A model generated the notes under the pieces. It saw nothing but the letters and a program-made list of their open reading frames with translations, made no database searches and was not told the DNA's origin. Of a stretch of 64,000 bases of DNA, positions 47,125 through 57,200 are shown piece after piece. Origin of the DNA: Herpetosiphon aurantiacus DSM 785 (GTDB taxonomy: Bacteria > Chloroflexota > Chloroflexia > Chloroflexales > Herpetosiphonaceae); assembly GCA_000018565.1 (NCBI GenBank), contig CP000875.1:2185199-2249198 (forward strand). Direction: 5' to 3'. Both the position numbers and the translations under genes were made by a program. Position 1 is the stretch's first letter; the number at the start of each line of letters is the position of its first letter.

Positions 47125-48174
47125 ATGACGACATCAGACGATAAAAAGCCAAGCCTCAAAGGCCAATTAGGTGCAGGTCGCCGTTCTGTGAGCGTTTCCC
47201 AAGAAAGTCTGATCAAATCGCAGCCTTTGTTGAGCGATAGTGCCTTGCCACTGCTGGTCACTCCCGCTGTCGAAGGCCTGAATTTGATCACCTGGGCTAA
47301 TAGCCATCGCCCATTTATCGAAACCAATTTGGCCCAGCATGGCGGCATTTTATTCCGCAACTTCAACATTAAAACCCTCGAAGAATTCCAACGTTTTGTT
47401 AGCGAAATGTCGAATGAGCTTTTAGAATATACCTATCGTTCAACGCCGCGCAGCAAAGTCAGCGGCAATATTTATACCTCAACTGAATACCCCGCCGATC
47501 AATCGATTCCATTGCATAACGAAATGTCGTATACCACCAGCTGGCCGATGAAAATTTGGTTTTGCTGTTTGATTGCTCCCCAACAACAAGGCGAAACCCC
47601 GATTGCCGATAGCCGCCGCATCTATCAACGGCTTGATCCAGCGATTCGCGATCGTTTTGCTGAGAAAAAAGTGATGTATGTGCGCAACTATGGCGAGGGC
47701 ATCGATCTTTCATGGGAGAACGTGTTCCAAACCGATAATAAAGCTGACGTTGAAGAATTTTGCCGACTTAACCAGATTGATTTTGAGTGGAAGAGCGGCA
47801 ATCGTTTGCGCACGCGCCAAGTCTGCCAAGCTGTTGCCAAGCATCCCAAAACCAACGAAATGGTTTGGTTCAATCAGGCCCATCTCTTCCATGTGACCAG
47901 TCTGCCGGCGGCTGTGCGCGATATGTTGCTGGCAGAATTTAACGATGAAGATTTGCCACGTAACACCTACTATGGCGATGGTTCGCCGATCGAACCAGAG
48001 GTTTTAGCCGAAATTCGCCATGTGCTGGATCAAGAAACTGTGATGTTTCCATGGCAAGAAGGCGATGTGCTGATGCTCGACAATATGTTGGTGGCTCATG
48101 CTCGCTCGCCTTTTGTTGGCCCACGCAAAATTGTGGTGGGTATGGCCGAATCGGTTGATGCAGCGGCGATCTAA
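47125..48174 (+). CDS. SyrP/TauD-like Fe(II)/2-oxoglutarate dioxygenase, probable aspartate beta-hydroxylase acting on the assembly line
   Basis: 349 aa. The ATG at 47125 has AAGGAG 9 nt upstream; an earlier ATG at 47107 overlaps the NRPS stop. The TauD/TfdA fold has the iron ligands HxE (PLHNEMSY, about residue 133) and a distal His (DNMLVAHARSPF, about 325), with Arg residues (HARSPF, GPRKIVV) to hold 2-oxoglutarate. It resembles SyrP, which hydroxylates Asp bound to a carrier protein. It sits between a free C domain and an HHxxxDG-less C-like domain that precedes an Asp-type A domain. That is the arrangement known for interface-dependent beta-hydroxyaspartate formation in siderophore synthetases. 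Its N-terminus (GRRSVSVSQESL) recalls the tail of the free C protein (KRRSVVS). Confidence 0.9.
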   Translation: MTTSDDKKPSLKGQLGAGRRSVSVSQESLIKSQPLLSDSALPLLVTPAVEGLNLITWANSHRPFIETNLAQHGGILFRNFNIKTLEEFQRFVSEMSNELLEYTYRSTPRSKVSGNIYTSTEYPADQSIPLHNEMSYTTSWPMKIWFCCLIAPQQQGETPIADSRRIYQRLDPAIRDRFAEKKVMYVRNYGEGIDLSWENVFQTDNKADVEEFCRLNQIDFEWKSGNRLRTRQVCQAVAKHPKTNEMVWFNQAHLFHVTSLPAAVRDMLLAEFNDEDLPRNTYYGDGSPIEPEVLAEIRHVLDQETVMFPWQEGDVLMLDNMLVAHARSPFVGPRKIVVGMAESVDAAAI

Positions 48175-48191
48175 GTGAGGAAGGGATTACT

Positions 48192-51100
48192 ATGTCGGAT
48201 GCGATGATCGAGGGATTTCGGCTTTCCCCACAGCAACAGCATGTTTGGGCGCTCCAGCAATTGGATTCAGCCCAGCCTTATCGTACTCAGGGAACTATCG
48301 TGATTGAAGGCTCCCTCGATATTGCTCGCTTGCAGGCTAGTTTGTTGCAGGTTGTACAGCGCTACGAAATTTTGCGCACAACCTTTCACTATCTCCAAGG
48401 GATGGCCTTGCCGTTGCAGGTGGTTACCGAATTAAGCGAACTAGCATTGCCAAGCTATGATCTGAGCGAACATAGTTTGACTGATTTGCAAAGCCAATTG
48501 GCTCAGCAAGCCTTTGATTTTGCTGCTGGCCCATTGCTGCATGCCTGGCTTGGGCGTGAACATGCGCTAAAACATTATTTGCTGTTGAGTGTGCCAACGC
48601 TCTGTGCTGATAACCTGAGTTTGGTCAACTTAACCAGCGAGCTGGCGGCGATTTATGCTGCCGAGCCAACTACCGATGAGCCAATGCAATATATCGATAT
48701 TGCTGAGTGGCAGCACGAACTATTGGAAGCTGAAGAAACCGCTGCTGGCCGCAGTTACTGGCAACAACAAACCTGGCACGATGCGATTACCGTGCGGCCA
48801 GCGTTTGTTGCCAATCAAGCAGCGGCCCAAACGTTTCAACCGCAGCAATTGCCAATTCCGCTGACTGAACAACTAATTGAGCTGCTTAATCAGGCAAGTC
48901 AAACTTTAGCTGTGCCTGCTTCAGCGCTTGCCTTGGCTGCTTGGCGAACCTTGTTGTGGCGCTTGAGTGATCAAACCAATGGTGTGGTTGGCGTGGTTTG
49001 TGATGGGCGCAAATATGCCGAGCTTGAAACCACGCTTGGTTTATTTGCCAAAGCCGTACCGCTGGCTAGCCCGTTGGCAGCAGACCAGCAGTTTGGTCAA
49101 TTGGTCAAACAAGTGCAGCAAGAATATGTGGAGGCCTATGCTTGGCAAGAAAGTTTTCATTGGCCTGCAGAAGTGTCCAGTCAATTGGCCTTTTTCCCCT
49201 TTGGCTTTGAAGCGCTGACCACACCCAAACCGCTGGTGATGGCTAATCTCAGCTTTCAAGTCGTGCAGCAACGGGCTACGCTCAATCCATATGCAGCCCA
49301 CTTAACTTGGTTCAACCAACCCCAAGGATTTGCCGCTAGCCTGAATTTTGATGCTGGGTTGATTGCGTCATCGAGTGCTGAACGGTTGATTGAGCAATAT
49401 CAAACCCTTTTGACTGCTGCACTGAGCAACTTGAACACAAGCTTGGCTCAACTGCCAATTGTGGGTACAAACGAACGTCAACAGCTATTAATTGAATTTA
49501 ATCAAACAGCCGAGCCATTTGACGCTGCACGTTGCTTTCATGAGTTGTTTAGCGCTCAAGCAGCGATTACACCTGATCACCCAGCGGTTGTGGTTGAAGA
49601 CCAACAACTGAGCTATGCAGAACTTGAGGCACGTTCCAATCAACTGGCGCGAGAGTTGCTGGCCCGGGGAGTTCGCCCTGATCAACCAGTTGCTTTAGCC
49701 TTGGATCGCTCGCTCAACCTGCTGGTGGGTATTTTGGGTATTCTCAAGGCTGGCGGAGCTTATGTACCGCTGGATTTGGGATTGCCCAAAGAGCGTTTGG
49801 GCTTTATGCTGGGCGATATTCAAGCCTCAATTGTGGTGAGTGAAACCAGCCTGCAAGCCCAATTGCCTGAGCATGCTGCCGACTATCTTTGGCTGGATCA
49901 AGCTTGGCCGACGATTGCCGAGCATTCAAGCGAACCTGTTGCTGCTTCGGCGGTTCCTTCTAACTTGATGTATATCATTTATACCTCTGGTTCGACTGGC
50001 CAACCCAAAGGCGTTGGGGTCAGCCATCAAAGTCTTTATAACTATATTTCAAGTATTAGCCAACGGCTTAATCTGCCGCCACAGGCTAGTTTTGCCAGTG
50101 TCTCGACCTTTGCCGCTGATCTTGGACATACGGCGATTTTTCCAACCCTAACAAATGGTGGCACGCTGCACCTTATTACTGCTGAGCGAGCGAGCAATGC
50201 TAGCCAATTGGCCGATTATATGCAGCAGCATGCCGTTGATTGTCTTAAAATTGTGCCATCGCATTTGGCGGCGCTCTTGGCTGTGGCTGAACCTGCGCGA
50301 GTCTTGCCACGTCAGCGCTTGATTCTGGGCGGCGAGGCGGTTAGTTGGAAGTTGCTACAAACCTTGGCGCTACTTGCACCTGATTGCCAAGTATTCAACC
50401 ACTACGGACCGACCGAAACAACGGTGGGTGTGCTAACCAATCCACTGAGTGCGAATTTGCCAAGTGCTCAATCGGCAATACCAGCCTTGGGTCGTCCCAT
50501 CGCTAACACCCAAATCTATCTGCTCGATGTTCACGGTCAGCCTGTGCCATTGGGTATGACTGGCGAGCTGTATGTGGGGGGCGCGGCGCTGGCACGTGGT
50601 TATTGGCAGCGACCTGCGATTACGGCTGAGCGGTTTGTGCCCGATGGCTTAAGTGGCCAAACTGGCAGTCGCTTGTATCGTACTGGCGATGTAGCTCGCT
50701 ATTTGCCTGATGGCAAACTTGAGTTTTTAGGCCGCGCTGATGATCAGGTGAAAATTCGCGGCTTCCGGATTGAATTGGGTGAAATTGAAGCAGCGTTGCG
50801 TAACCACACGGCGATTGAACAAGCAGCGGTGATAGTGCGTGATGATCCTGCTGGCGATAAGCGTTTGGTAGCTTATTTGGTTGCAGGCCAACAACGCCCA
50901 CTTTCGTTACGCGAGTTGCGTAACTTTTTGAAACAGAGCCTGCCCGATTACATGGTTCCGGCGGCATTTGTGATGTTGGAACGACTGCCATTGAACGCTA
51001 ACGGCAAACTTGATCGTCAAGCCTTACCAGCGCCTGAACAGCAACAAACCAAGGCTAGCACTCAGATTGTGGCTCCACGAACCCCCGTTGAGACAACATT

Positions 51101-52769
51101 GGTTGACATTTGGAGCCAAGTGTTGGGTGGCAAGTCGGTGGGCATTAACAATAACTTTTTTGAGCTGGGCGGCGATTCAATTCTGAGTATTCAAATTATT
51201 GCCCGCGCCAGCCAAGCAGGCCTTAAGTTGACACCCAAGCAATTATTTGATCATCCGACAATTGCCGATTTGGCGCAAGTGGTGGCCACCACAACAGCAG
51301 ATCAACAAGCTCAGCAGCAATTGATAACTGGCCCTGTGCCGTTGACTCCGATTCAACATTGGTTTTTTGAGCAAGCCCTCGCCGAGCCGCAGCATTATAA
51401 TCAAGCAGTCTTTTTCGAAGTGCGCTTTGATCTCGATCCGGCGATTTTGGCTCAGGTGTTGCCTGAACTTGTGCGCCATCACGATGCCTTGCGCCTACGA
51501 TTTAGCCCGAGCGAACAAGGCTGGCAACAAGTTAATAGTGCCGATGTAGCGGTCGAGTTGCTGCACATTAATCTGGCCGCTGCGCCAGCCGAGCAGCAGC
51601 GCCAGTTGATGGAGCAAAAAGCCACTGAACTGCAAACTAGCCTTGATCTGATCAATGGCCCGTTGTTGCGTATGGCCTTGTTTGAGCTTGGATCCAATCA
51701 ACCAAGTCGCTTGTTGGTGATTGTGCATCACTTGGCGATTGATACTGTCTCGTGGCAGATTTTGTTTGCCGATTTACCGCTGGTATACGAGCAAATTCGT
51801 CAGCAACAACCAATTAATTTACCAGCCAAAACCAACTCATTCAAAGATTGGGCTGAGCGCTTGCAACGCTATGCAGGTTCGGCTGAACTTGAGCGCGAAG
51901 TTGCCTATTGGCTTGATCCTACCCGCCAACAGGTTCGCCCACTACCAGTCGATTATGCTGCTGAAGCCCATGCCAATACGGTTGCAAGCACCCAAAATCT
52001 GAGCCTACATTTGAGTGTTGAGGAAACGAAGGCCTTATTGGAAGTGGTTCCTCCGGTCTATAACACCCAAATTAACGATGCGCTATTGGCAGCCTTAACC
52101 CAAAGCATCAGTCAATGGCAGGGCAATCCAAGCGTGTTAGTCGAGCTCGAAGGCCATGGTCGTGAAGATATCTTGGATGATTTGGATATTTCGCGCACGG
52201 TTGGATGGTTTACTAGTCGCTTTCCGGTGTTGTTGCAAGCGAGCAAATCAGCCAATGCTGGCGATAGCCTACGCGCAACTAAAGAACAGTTGCGCCAAAT
52301 TCCACAGCGCGGGATTGGCTATGGTTTATTGCGCTATTTGCGTGGCGATGCCCAGCTGAGCCAGCAATTAGCCAATCTGCCCCAACCGCAACTGAGCTTT
52401 AATTATTTGGGCACGGTCGCCCACGATGTTTCGCAAACTGGTCCATTGGCTTGGACGAGCGAATCGAGTGGGCCAACCCGTAGCCCCGCAGCCTTACGCC
52501 GCCATTACCTTGATCTGACGATCTTGGTAACCGATCACATGTTACAGATGAATTGGACATATAGCCAAGCATTGCATAGTGCAGCGACGATTCAGCGCTT
52601 GGCTGAACGTTTTGTGTCCGCCTTACAAGCGATTATTCAGCATTGCCAACAACCCAATGCTGGTGGTTATACCCCTTCGGATTTTCCATCGGCCAACTTA
52701 AACCAAAAGAATTTGGATAGCTTTATCGCCAAATTACGCAACAGCGAGAACAGCACTCATGAAAGTTGA
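48192..52769 (+). CDS. NRPS module 3: interface (C-like)-A(Asp)-PCP-E
   Basis: 1525 aa. The first about 425 residues have the condensation fold (IEGFRLSPQQQHVW; RYEILRTTF), but where HHxxxDG should be the sequence is SVPTLCADNLS (about 135-145), so it cannot condense. I read it as an interface domain that recruits the hydroxylase encoded just upstream. A (about 450-946) has YTSGSTGQPKG near 596 and pocket residues D-L-T-K-I-G-H-V-G, near the aspartate code DLTKVGHIG. PCP has LGGDSI (about 995). E (about 1050-1483) has HHLAIDTVSW, ELEGHGRED, TVGWFTS and NYLG. Predicted unit is D-configured beta-hydroxyaspartate. Condensation is probably done by the C domain that ends the protein two genes earlier. 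Its 3' end overlaps the next gene by 11 nt. Confidence 0.93.
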   Translation: MSDAMIEGFRLSPQQQHVWALQQLDSAQPYRTQGTIVIEGSLDIARLQASLLQVVQRYEILRTTFHYLQGMALPLQVVTELSELALPSYDLSEHSLTDLQSQLAQQAFDFAAGPLLHAWLGREHALKHYLLLSVPTLCADNLSLVNLTSELAAIYAAEPTTDEPMQYIDIAEWQHELLEAEETAAGRSYWQQQTWHDAITVRPAFVANQAAAQTFQPQQLPIPLTEQLIELLNQASQTLAVPASALALAAWRTLLWRLSDQTNGVVGVVCDGRKYAELETTLGLFAKAVPLASPLAADQQFGQLVKQVQQEYVEAYAWQESFHWPAEVSSQLAFFPFGFEALTTPKPLVMANLSFQVVQQRATLNPYAAHLTWFNQPQGFAASLNFDAGLIASSSAERLIEQYQTLLTAALSNLNTSLAQLPIVGTNERQQLLIEFNQTAEPFDAARCFHELFSAQAAITPDHPAVVVEDQQLSYAELEARSNQLARELLARGVRPDQPVALALDRSLNLLVGILGILKAGGAYVPLDLGLPKERLGFMLGDIQASIVVSETSLQAQLPEHAADYLWLDQAWPTIAEHSSEPVAASAVPSNLMYIIYTSGSTGQPKGVGVSHQSLYNYISSISQRLNLPPQASFASVSTFAADLGHTAIFPTLTNGGTLHLITAERASNASQLADYMQQHAVDCLKIVPSHLAALLAVAEPARVLPRQRLILGGEAVSWKLLQTLALLAPDCQVFNHYGPTETTVGVLTNPLSANLPSAQSAIPALGRPIANTQIYLLDVHGQPVPLGMTGELYVGGAALARGYWQRPAITAERFVPDGLSGQTGSRLYRTGDVARYLPDGKLEFLGRADDQVKIRGFRIELGEIEAALRNHTAIEQAAVIVRDDPAGDKRLVAYLVAGQQRPLSLRELRNFLKQSLPDYMVPAAFVMLERLPLNANGKLDRQALPAPEQQQTKASTQIVAPRTPVETTLVDIWSQVLGGKSVGINNNFFELGGDSILSIQIIARASQAGLKLTPKQLFDHPTIADLAQVVATTTADQQAQQQLITGPVPLTPIQHWFFEQALAEPQHYNQAVFFEVRFDLDPAILAQVLPELVRHHDALRLRFSPSEQGWQQVNSADVAVELLHINLAAAPAEQQRQLMEQKATELQTSLDLINGPLLRMALFELGSNQPSRLLVIVHHLAIDTVSWQILFADLPLVYEQIRQQQPINLPAKTNSFKDWAERLQRYAGSAELEREVAYWLDPTRQQVRPLPVDYAAEAHANTVASTQNLSLHLSVEETKALLEVVPPVYNTQINDALLAALTQSISQWQGNPSVLVELEGHGREDILDDLDISRTVGWFTSRFPVLLQASKSANAGDSLRATKEQLRQIPQRGIGYGLLRYLRGDAQLSQQLANLPQPQLSFNYLGTVAHDVSQTGPLAWTSESSGPTRSPAALRRHYLDLTILVTDHMLQMNWTYSQALHSAATIQRLAERFVSALQAIIQHCQQPNAGGYTPSDFPSANLNQKNLDSFIAKLRNSENSTHES

Positions 52770-54198
52770 GAATTTAGAAGATATCTATGGTTTGTCGCCT
52801 ATGCAAAAGGGGATGCTTTTTCATACCCTGCTTGTACCCAATTCGAGTGCCTACCAAAATCAATCAGTTTGGCAACTTGAGGGCCAGCTGAATCTGGCAG
52901 CCTTTGAATGGGCTTGGCAACAGGTTATCCAGCGCCATTCAGTGCTGCGGACTGCCTTCTTTTGGGAAGATCTTGAGGAGCCGCTGCAAGTGGTGTTGCG
53001 CCAAGTTACGCTACCATTGCAGATCATGGATTGGCGGGAATACTCGGCTGAGCAGCAAGCCCAACAATTGGAGCCTTGGCTAGCGGCAGATTTAGCCCAA
53101 GGCTTTCAATTAACTGCCGCACCCTTGCTACGCTTGAGCTTGATTCAAATCGGCCCGACCAGCTATTGGTTTTGTTGGAGCCGCCATCATCTCTTGCTTG
53201 ATGGTTGGTCGCAGGCGATTGTGCTGAAGGATTTGTTTACCTTCTATGAGGTCTATTGCTATGGCGAGCAAGCCAGCTTTAATCAGCAGGCAGTTTTAGG
53301 CCCACGCCGCCCGTATGGCGAATACATTGCTTGGCTTCAACAGCAGGATCAGGCCAAGGCGGAGGCTTTTTGGCAACAACTGTTGAATAATTGGGCGGGG
53401 CCAGCGCGACTTAGTTTTGCTCGTCAAGGTCGTTCGCAGCACAGTTATGCTACCCAGCTGCTCCAGCTGGCAAGCGAATTAACTAGCCAAGTTCAAATGG
53501 TGATGCAGCAGGCCGAATTAACCATCAATAGCTTAATTCAGGGTGTGTGGGTTTGTCTCTTAGGTCAATATAGCAATCAACATGATGTACTGTTTGGGGT
53601 GACGGTTTCAGGCCGTCCGCCGAGCCTGCCAGCAATTGAAAGCATGGTTGGTTTGTTTATCAATACGCTGCCGTTGCGAGCTCAAATTCAGCCTGAGCAG
53701 CTGTTTCTCGATTTGCTCAAACAGGTGCAAAGCCAGCAGTTGGCCATGAGCCAATATGAGTATAGCTCGTTGGTTGATATTCAAGGCTGGGCCAAATTGC
53801 CGCGTGAACAAGCCATGTTCGAGACAGTCGTCGTGTTTGAAAATTACCCGATGGATACGGCGGCTTTTACCCAGCACTCAAGCCTTAAGCTCGATTTGCA
53901 GCGCACCTTTGTGCAAAATAGCATGCCATTGACCTTACGGGCAATCCCAGGCGATCAGCTAACCCTCGATGTGCTCTACGATACTGAGCGTTTTACCGTA
54001 ACCCAGATCGAACGAGTATTGCACGATTGTCAGTTGGTGTTGCAAGCCATTGCTGCCACGCCAATGATTGCCGTTGCTGAGATTATGCACCATTTACAAC
54101 AAGCTGAAGACCAATTTCAACAATTGGAAGAGCAACGATTAAGAGATGCTAATGCTCAGAAACTCAAAACGATCAAGCGCCGTTCGGTCGTTTCATAA
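52759..54198 (+). CDS. Free-standing NRPS condensation domain (DCL type)
   Basis: 479 aa, a single C domain: LSPMQKGMLFHTLL at the start, HHLLLDGW near residue 143, GVTVSGRPPSLPAIESMVGLF region present. DCL signatures fit the E domain that ends the preceding protein. It has no A or PCP. The C-terminal tail is helical and basic (AQKLKTIKRRSVVS), like the tail of the C-ending protein at 41135-47107. Both C domains precede a protein that opens with an interface domain, so the tail is probably a docking element. It would form the bond between module 3 and the Asp unit of module 4. Confidence 0.92.
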   Translation: MKVENLEDIYGLSPMQKGMLFHTLLVPNSSAYQNQSVWQLEGQLNLAAFEWAWQQVIQRHSVLRTAFFWEDLEEPLQVVLRQVTLPLQIMDWREYSAEQQAQQLEPWLAADLAQGFQLTAAPLLRLSLIQIGPTSYWFCWSRHHLLLDGWSQAIVLKDLFTFYEVYCYGEQASFNQQAVLGPRRPYGEYIAWLQQQDQAKAEAFWQQLLNNWAGPARLSFARQGRSQHSYATQLLQLASELTSQVQMVMQQAELTINSLIQGVWVCLLGQYSNQHDVLFGVTVSGRPPSLPAIESMVGLFINTLPLRAQIQPEQLFLDLLKQVQSQQLAMSQYEYSSLVDIQGWAKLPREQAMFETVVVFENYPMDTAAFTQHSSLKLDLQRTFVQNSMPLTLRAIPGDQLTLDVLYDTERFTVTQIERVLHDCQLVLQAIAATPMIAVAEIMHHLQQAEDQFQQLEEQRLRDANAQKLKTIKRRSVVS

Positions 54199-54257
54199 CT
54201 GGGGTTGTACCTCGCTGTTGGTCTCTATCTCGATATCGATCACGAAAGGGCTGGATC

Positions 54258-57200
54258 ATGCAAACAGGCTCCATTGAAGGATTTCGCCTCTCTCCCCAGC
54301 AAAAACAGCTATGGTCGCTTAAATATTCAGCGGAGATCAATCCCTACCTTGCTCAATGTAGCGTTGATATTCAGGGGGCGCTTGATGTTCAGCGGTTGCA
54401 AGCTGCCCTTGAAGCCTTAGTGCAACGCTATGAGATTCTGCGTACCCAATTTGCCCAACTTGAAGGCATGAGTATGCCCTTGCAGGTGGTAGGCGAGGGC
54501 CAATTGAATTGGCAAACGCTTCAGGCTGATGATCGCCAAGCTGCGTGGGATGAAGCCTTGGGCAGCCCGATTGACGTGGCACAAGGCCCAGTGCTTTGGG
54601 CGCGATTAATGTCGTTGAGCAACGAACAGCACCAATTAATTTTGACTTTGCCTGCTTTGACCGCCGATTTAACCACGTTGAATTTACTGGTTTATGAACT
54701 AGAACTGTTGTACAGTCAAGAAGGTCAGCCTGATCAAGAAGTAGCTCAGTATATTGATTTGGCTGAATGGCTGAACGATACGCTTGCTACCGATGCCAGC
54801 GAGCCAGGCCCAGCCTTTTGGCAGAGCCACGATCTGCAAACTGTTGCAAACCCCGTTTTGGCGACCTTGGCTGACCCAAGCCCAAGTTTCACTCCAGCAA
54901 TACACGAGCTGACCATTGCTACGCCCAATTTGCCGAGCCAGGAGCTGGCAAGTTGGTTGTTGGCGGCGTGGCAAGTGGTGCTTTGGCGCAATAGCAATCA
55001 AACCGAATTCCAACTTGGTTTGGGGCTCGATGGCCGCAACTATGCCGAATTAGAGCCAGCACTTGGCCTATTCGCCAAACACGTGCCATTCTTCGCCCAG
55101 ATTAAGCCCGAATTGCGGTTTAGCGATTTGGTCAGTCAAACCCGAACCGCCTACCAACAAGCAACCACTTGGCAAGAATATTGGGCCTGGGAGCAATTTT
55201 CCGATGCTGCCGCGCACCATTTAGACTATTGTTTCAGTTATGCCAGCCTTCCGCAACCACCATTTGAACATGCTCCCCGCTTTAGGCTGAGTCAGCAGGT
55301 CTGCTATTTTGAGCGCTTTGTGGCCAAACTCGAATTACTCGAGATCGGCAATATGCTGCAAAGCCGCTTGGTCTATGATGCACAGCTACTCTCGGTGGAG
55401 TTTGTGCAACGTTTGGCGGAACAAGTAGCTACGGTTTGTCAGCAGGTTCAACAATCCGACCAGCTTTTGCTTGGCGAATTAGCAGTTGTTGGAGCCAGCG
55501 AACGCCAGTTTTTGCTTGAACTTAATCGTCGCTACCAAACCTTTGATCTCCAAGTAACTATTCCTAGCTTATTTGCGGCTCAAGCCCAACAACACCCAAC
55601 CGCCCAAGCAGTGGTGTTTGAAGATCAATCGTTGACCTATCAGGAGCTTGAGGGTTACTCCAATCAGCTTGCATTGCAATTACGAGAGCACGGCGCGGCG
55701 AGTGAGCAGATTGTGGCGATCTATCTTGAGCGTAGCATCGCCAGCATTGTGGCAATTTTGGGGGTGCTCAAGGCTGGGGCTGCCTATCTGCCGATCGATC
55801 CGAGCGTACCAAACGAGCGGCTTGAACTCATGCTGGCCGATAGTCGGGCTGTGGTTGTGGTTACTGATCAGGGTTTGCAAACCCGCTTAGGCCATATGCA
55901 AAGCCCAATTGTATTAATTGATCAGCTGCTGAGCAACCCGCCCCAAGCTGATTTGGGCCTCAACGTAGCGATTCAGCCCGAGCAACTGGCCTATATCATT
56001 TATACCTCTGGTTCAACTGGTAAGCCCAAAGGTGTGGCAATTGAGCATCGTCAACTGGCTAATTATGTCCAGAGCATTATCCAAGAGGTCGATCTCCGAC
56101 CTGGAATGCAATATGCCATGGTTTCGACGCTTGCTGCCGATTTAGGCCACACTGTGCTGTTTCCAGCCTTGTGTCATGGCGGTACGCTGCATTTGATTGC
56201 CCAAGATCGGGCGATTAACGCCGATGCCATGGCCGAATATATGCATGCCAAGGCCATTGATGTACTGAAGATTGTGCCATCGCATCTCACCGCACTTTTG
56301 GCTGCTAGCCAACCTGCCCATGTTTTGCCCAAACAACGTTTGGTGCTGGGTGGCGAAGCCAGCAGTTGGGATCTGATTGAGCGCCTTGAACAACTTGCAC
56401 CAACTTGTACGATTGTTAATCACTATGGCCCAACCGAAACTACCGTGGGCGTGCTCACAACCAAACTAAGTGGTTGCTCACCTGCGGCGCGTGGCTCAAT
56501 TGTTCCGCTTGGTCGGCCAATTGCTAATAGCTATGTTTATGTATTGGATGCTGCTCGGCAGCTTGTGCCATTTGGGGCAATTGGCGAGCTGTATATTGGC
56601 GGGGCTGGTGTAGCCCGTGGCTATCTCAATCGGCCAGAATTGACCAACGAACGCTTTGTGACTGATCGCTTGAGCACCAATCCAAGCGATCGTTTGTATC
56701 GCAGCGGCGACGTGGTACGCTATCGGCCTGATGGCTTGCTGGAGTTTTTGGGTCGCAGCGACGATCAAGTTAAAATTCGTGGCTATCGGGTTGAGCTTGG
56801 CGAAATTAGCCATACACTTGAACGGCATCCACTAGTCCAACAAAGCACGGTCCAACTGCGCGAGCACGCGAGCGGCGAGCAACAGCTGGTTGGTTATATT
56901 GTGCCAAATCCGGCCTTAGCCCTACCAGTTAGCAATTTCCTGCGATTCAAGCAACAAGGGATATTTGCTGAGCATGAACATTTTGAATTGCCCAACGGCA
57001 TGTTGGTAGTGCACCAAAATCGCCATATGACGGTGCCGCTGTATAACGAGATTTTTGAAGATCAAGTCTATGTGACCCAAGGTATTCAGCTTAACGATGG
57101 CGATTGTGTTTTTGATGTTGGGGCAAATATTGGCTTGTTTAGTCTGTTTATTGGCCAAAACTATCGCAATATTCGGCTCTTTTCATTTGAGCCAATTCCG

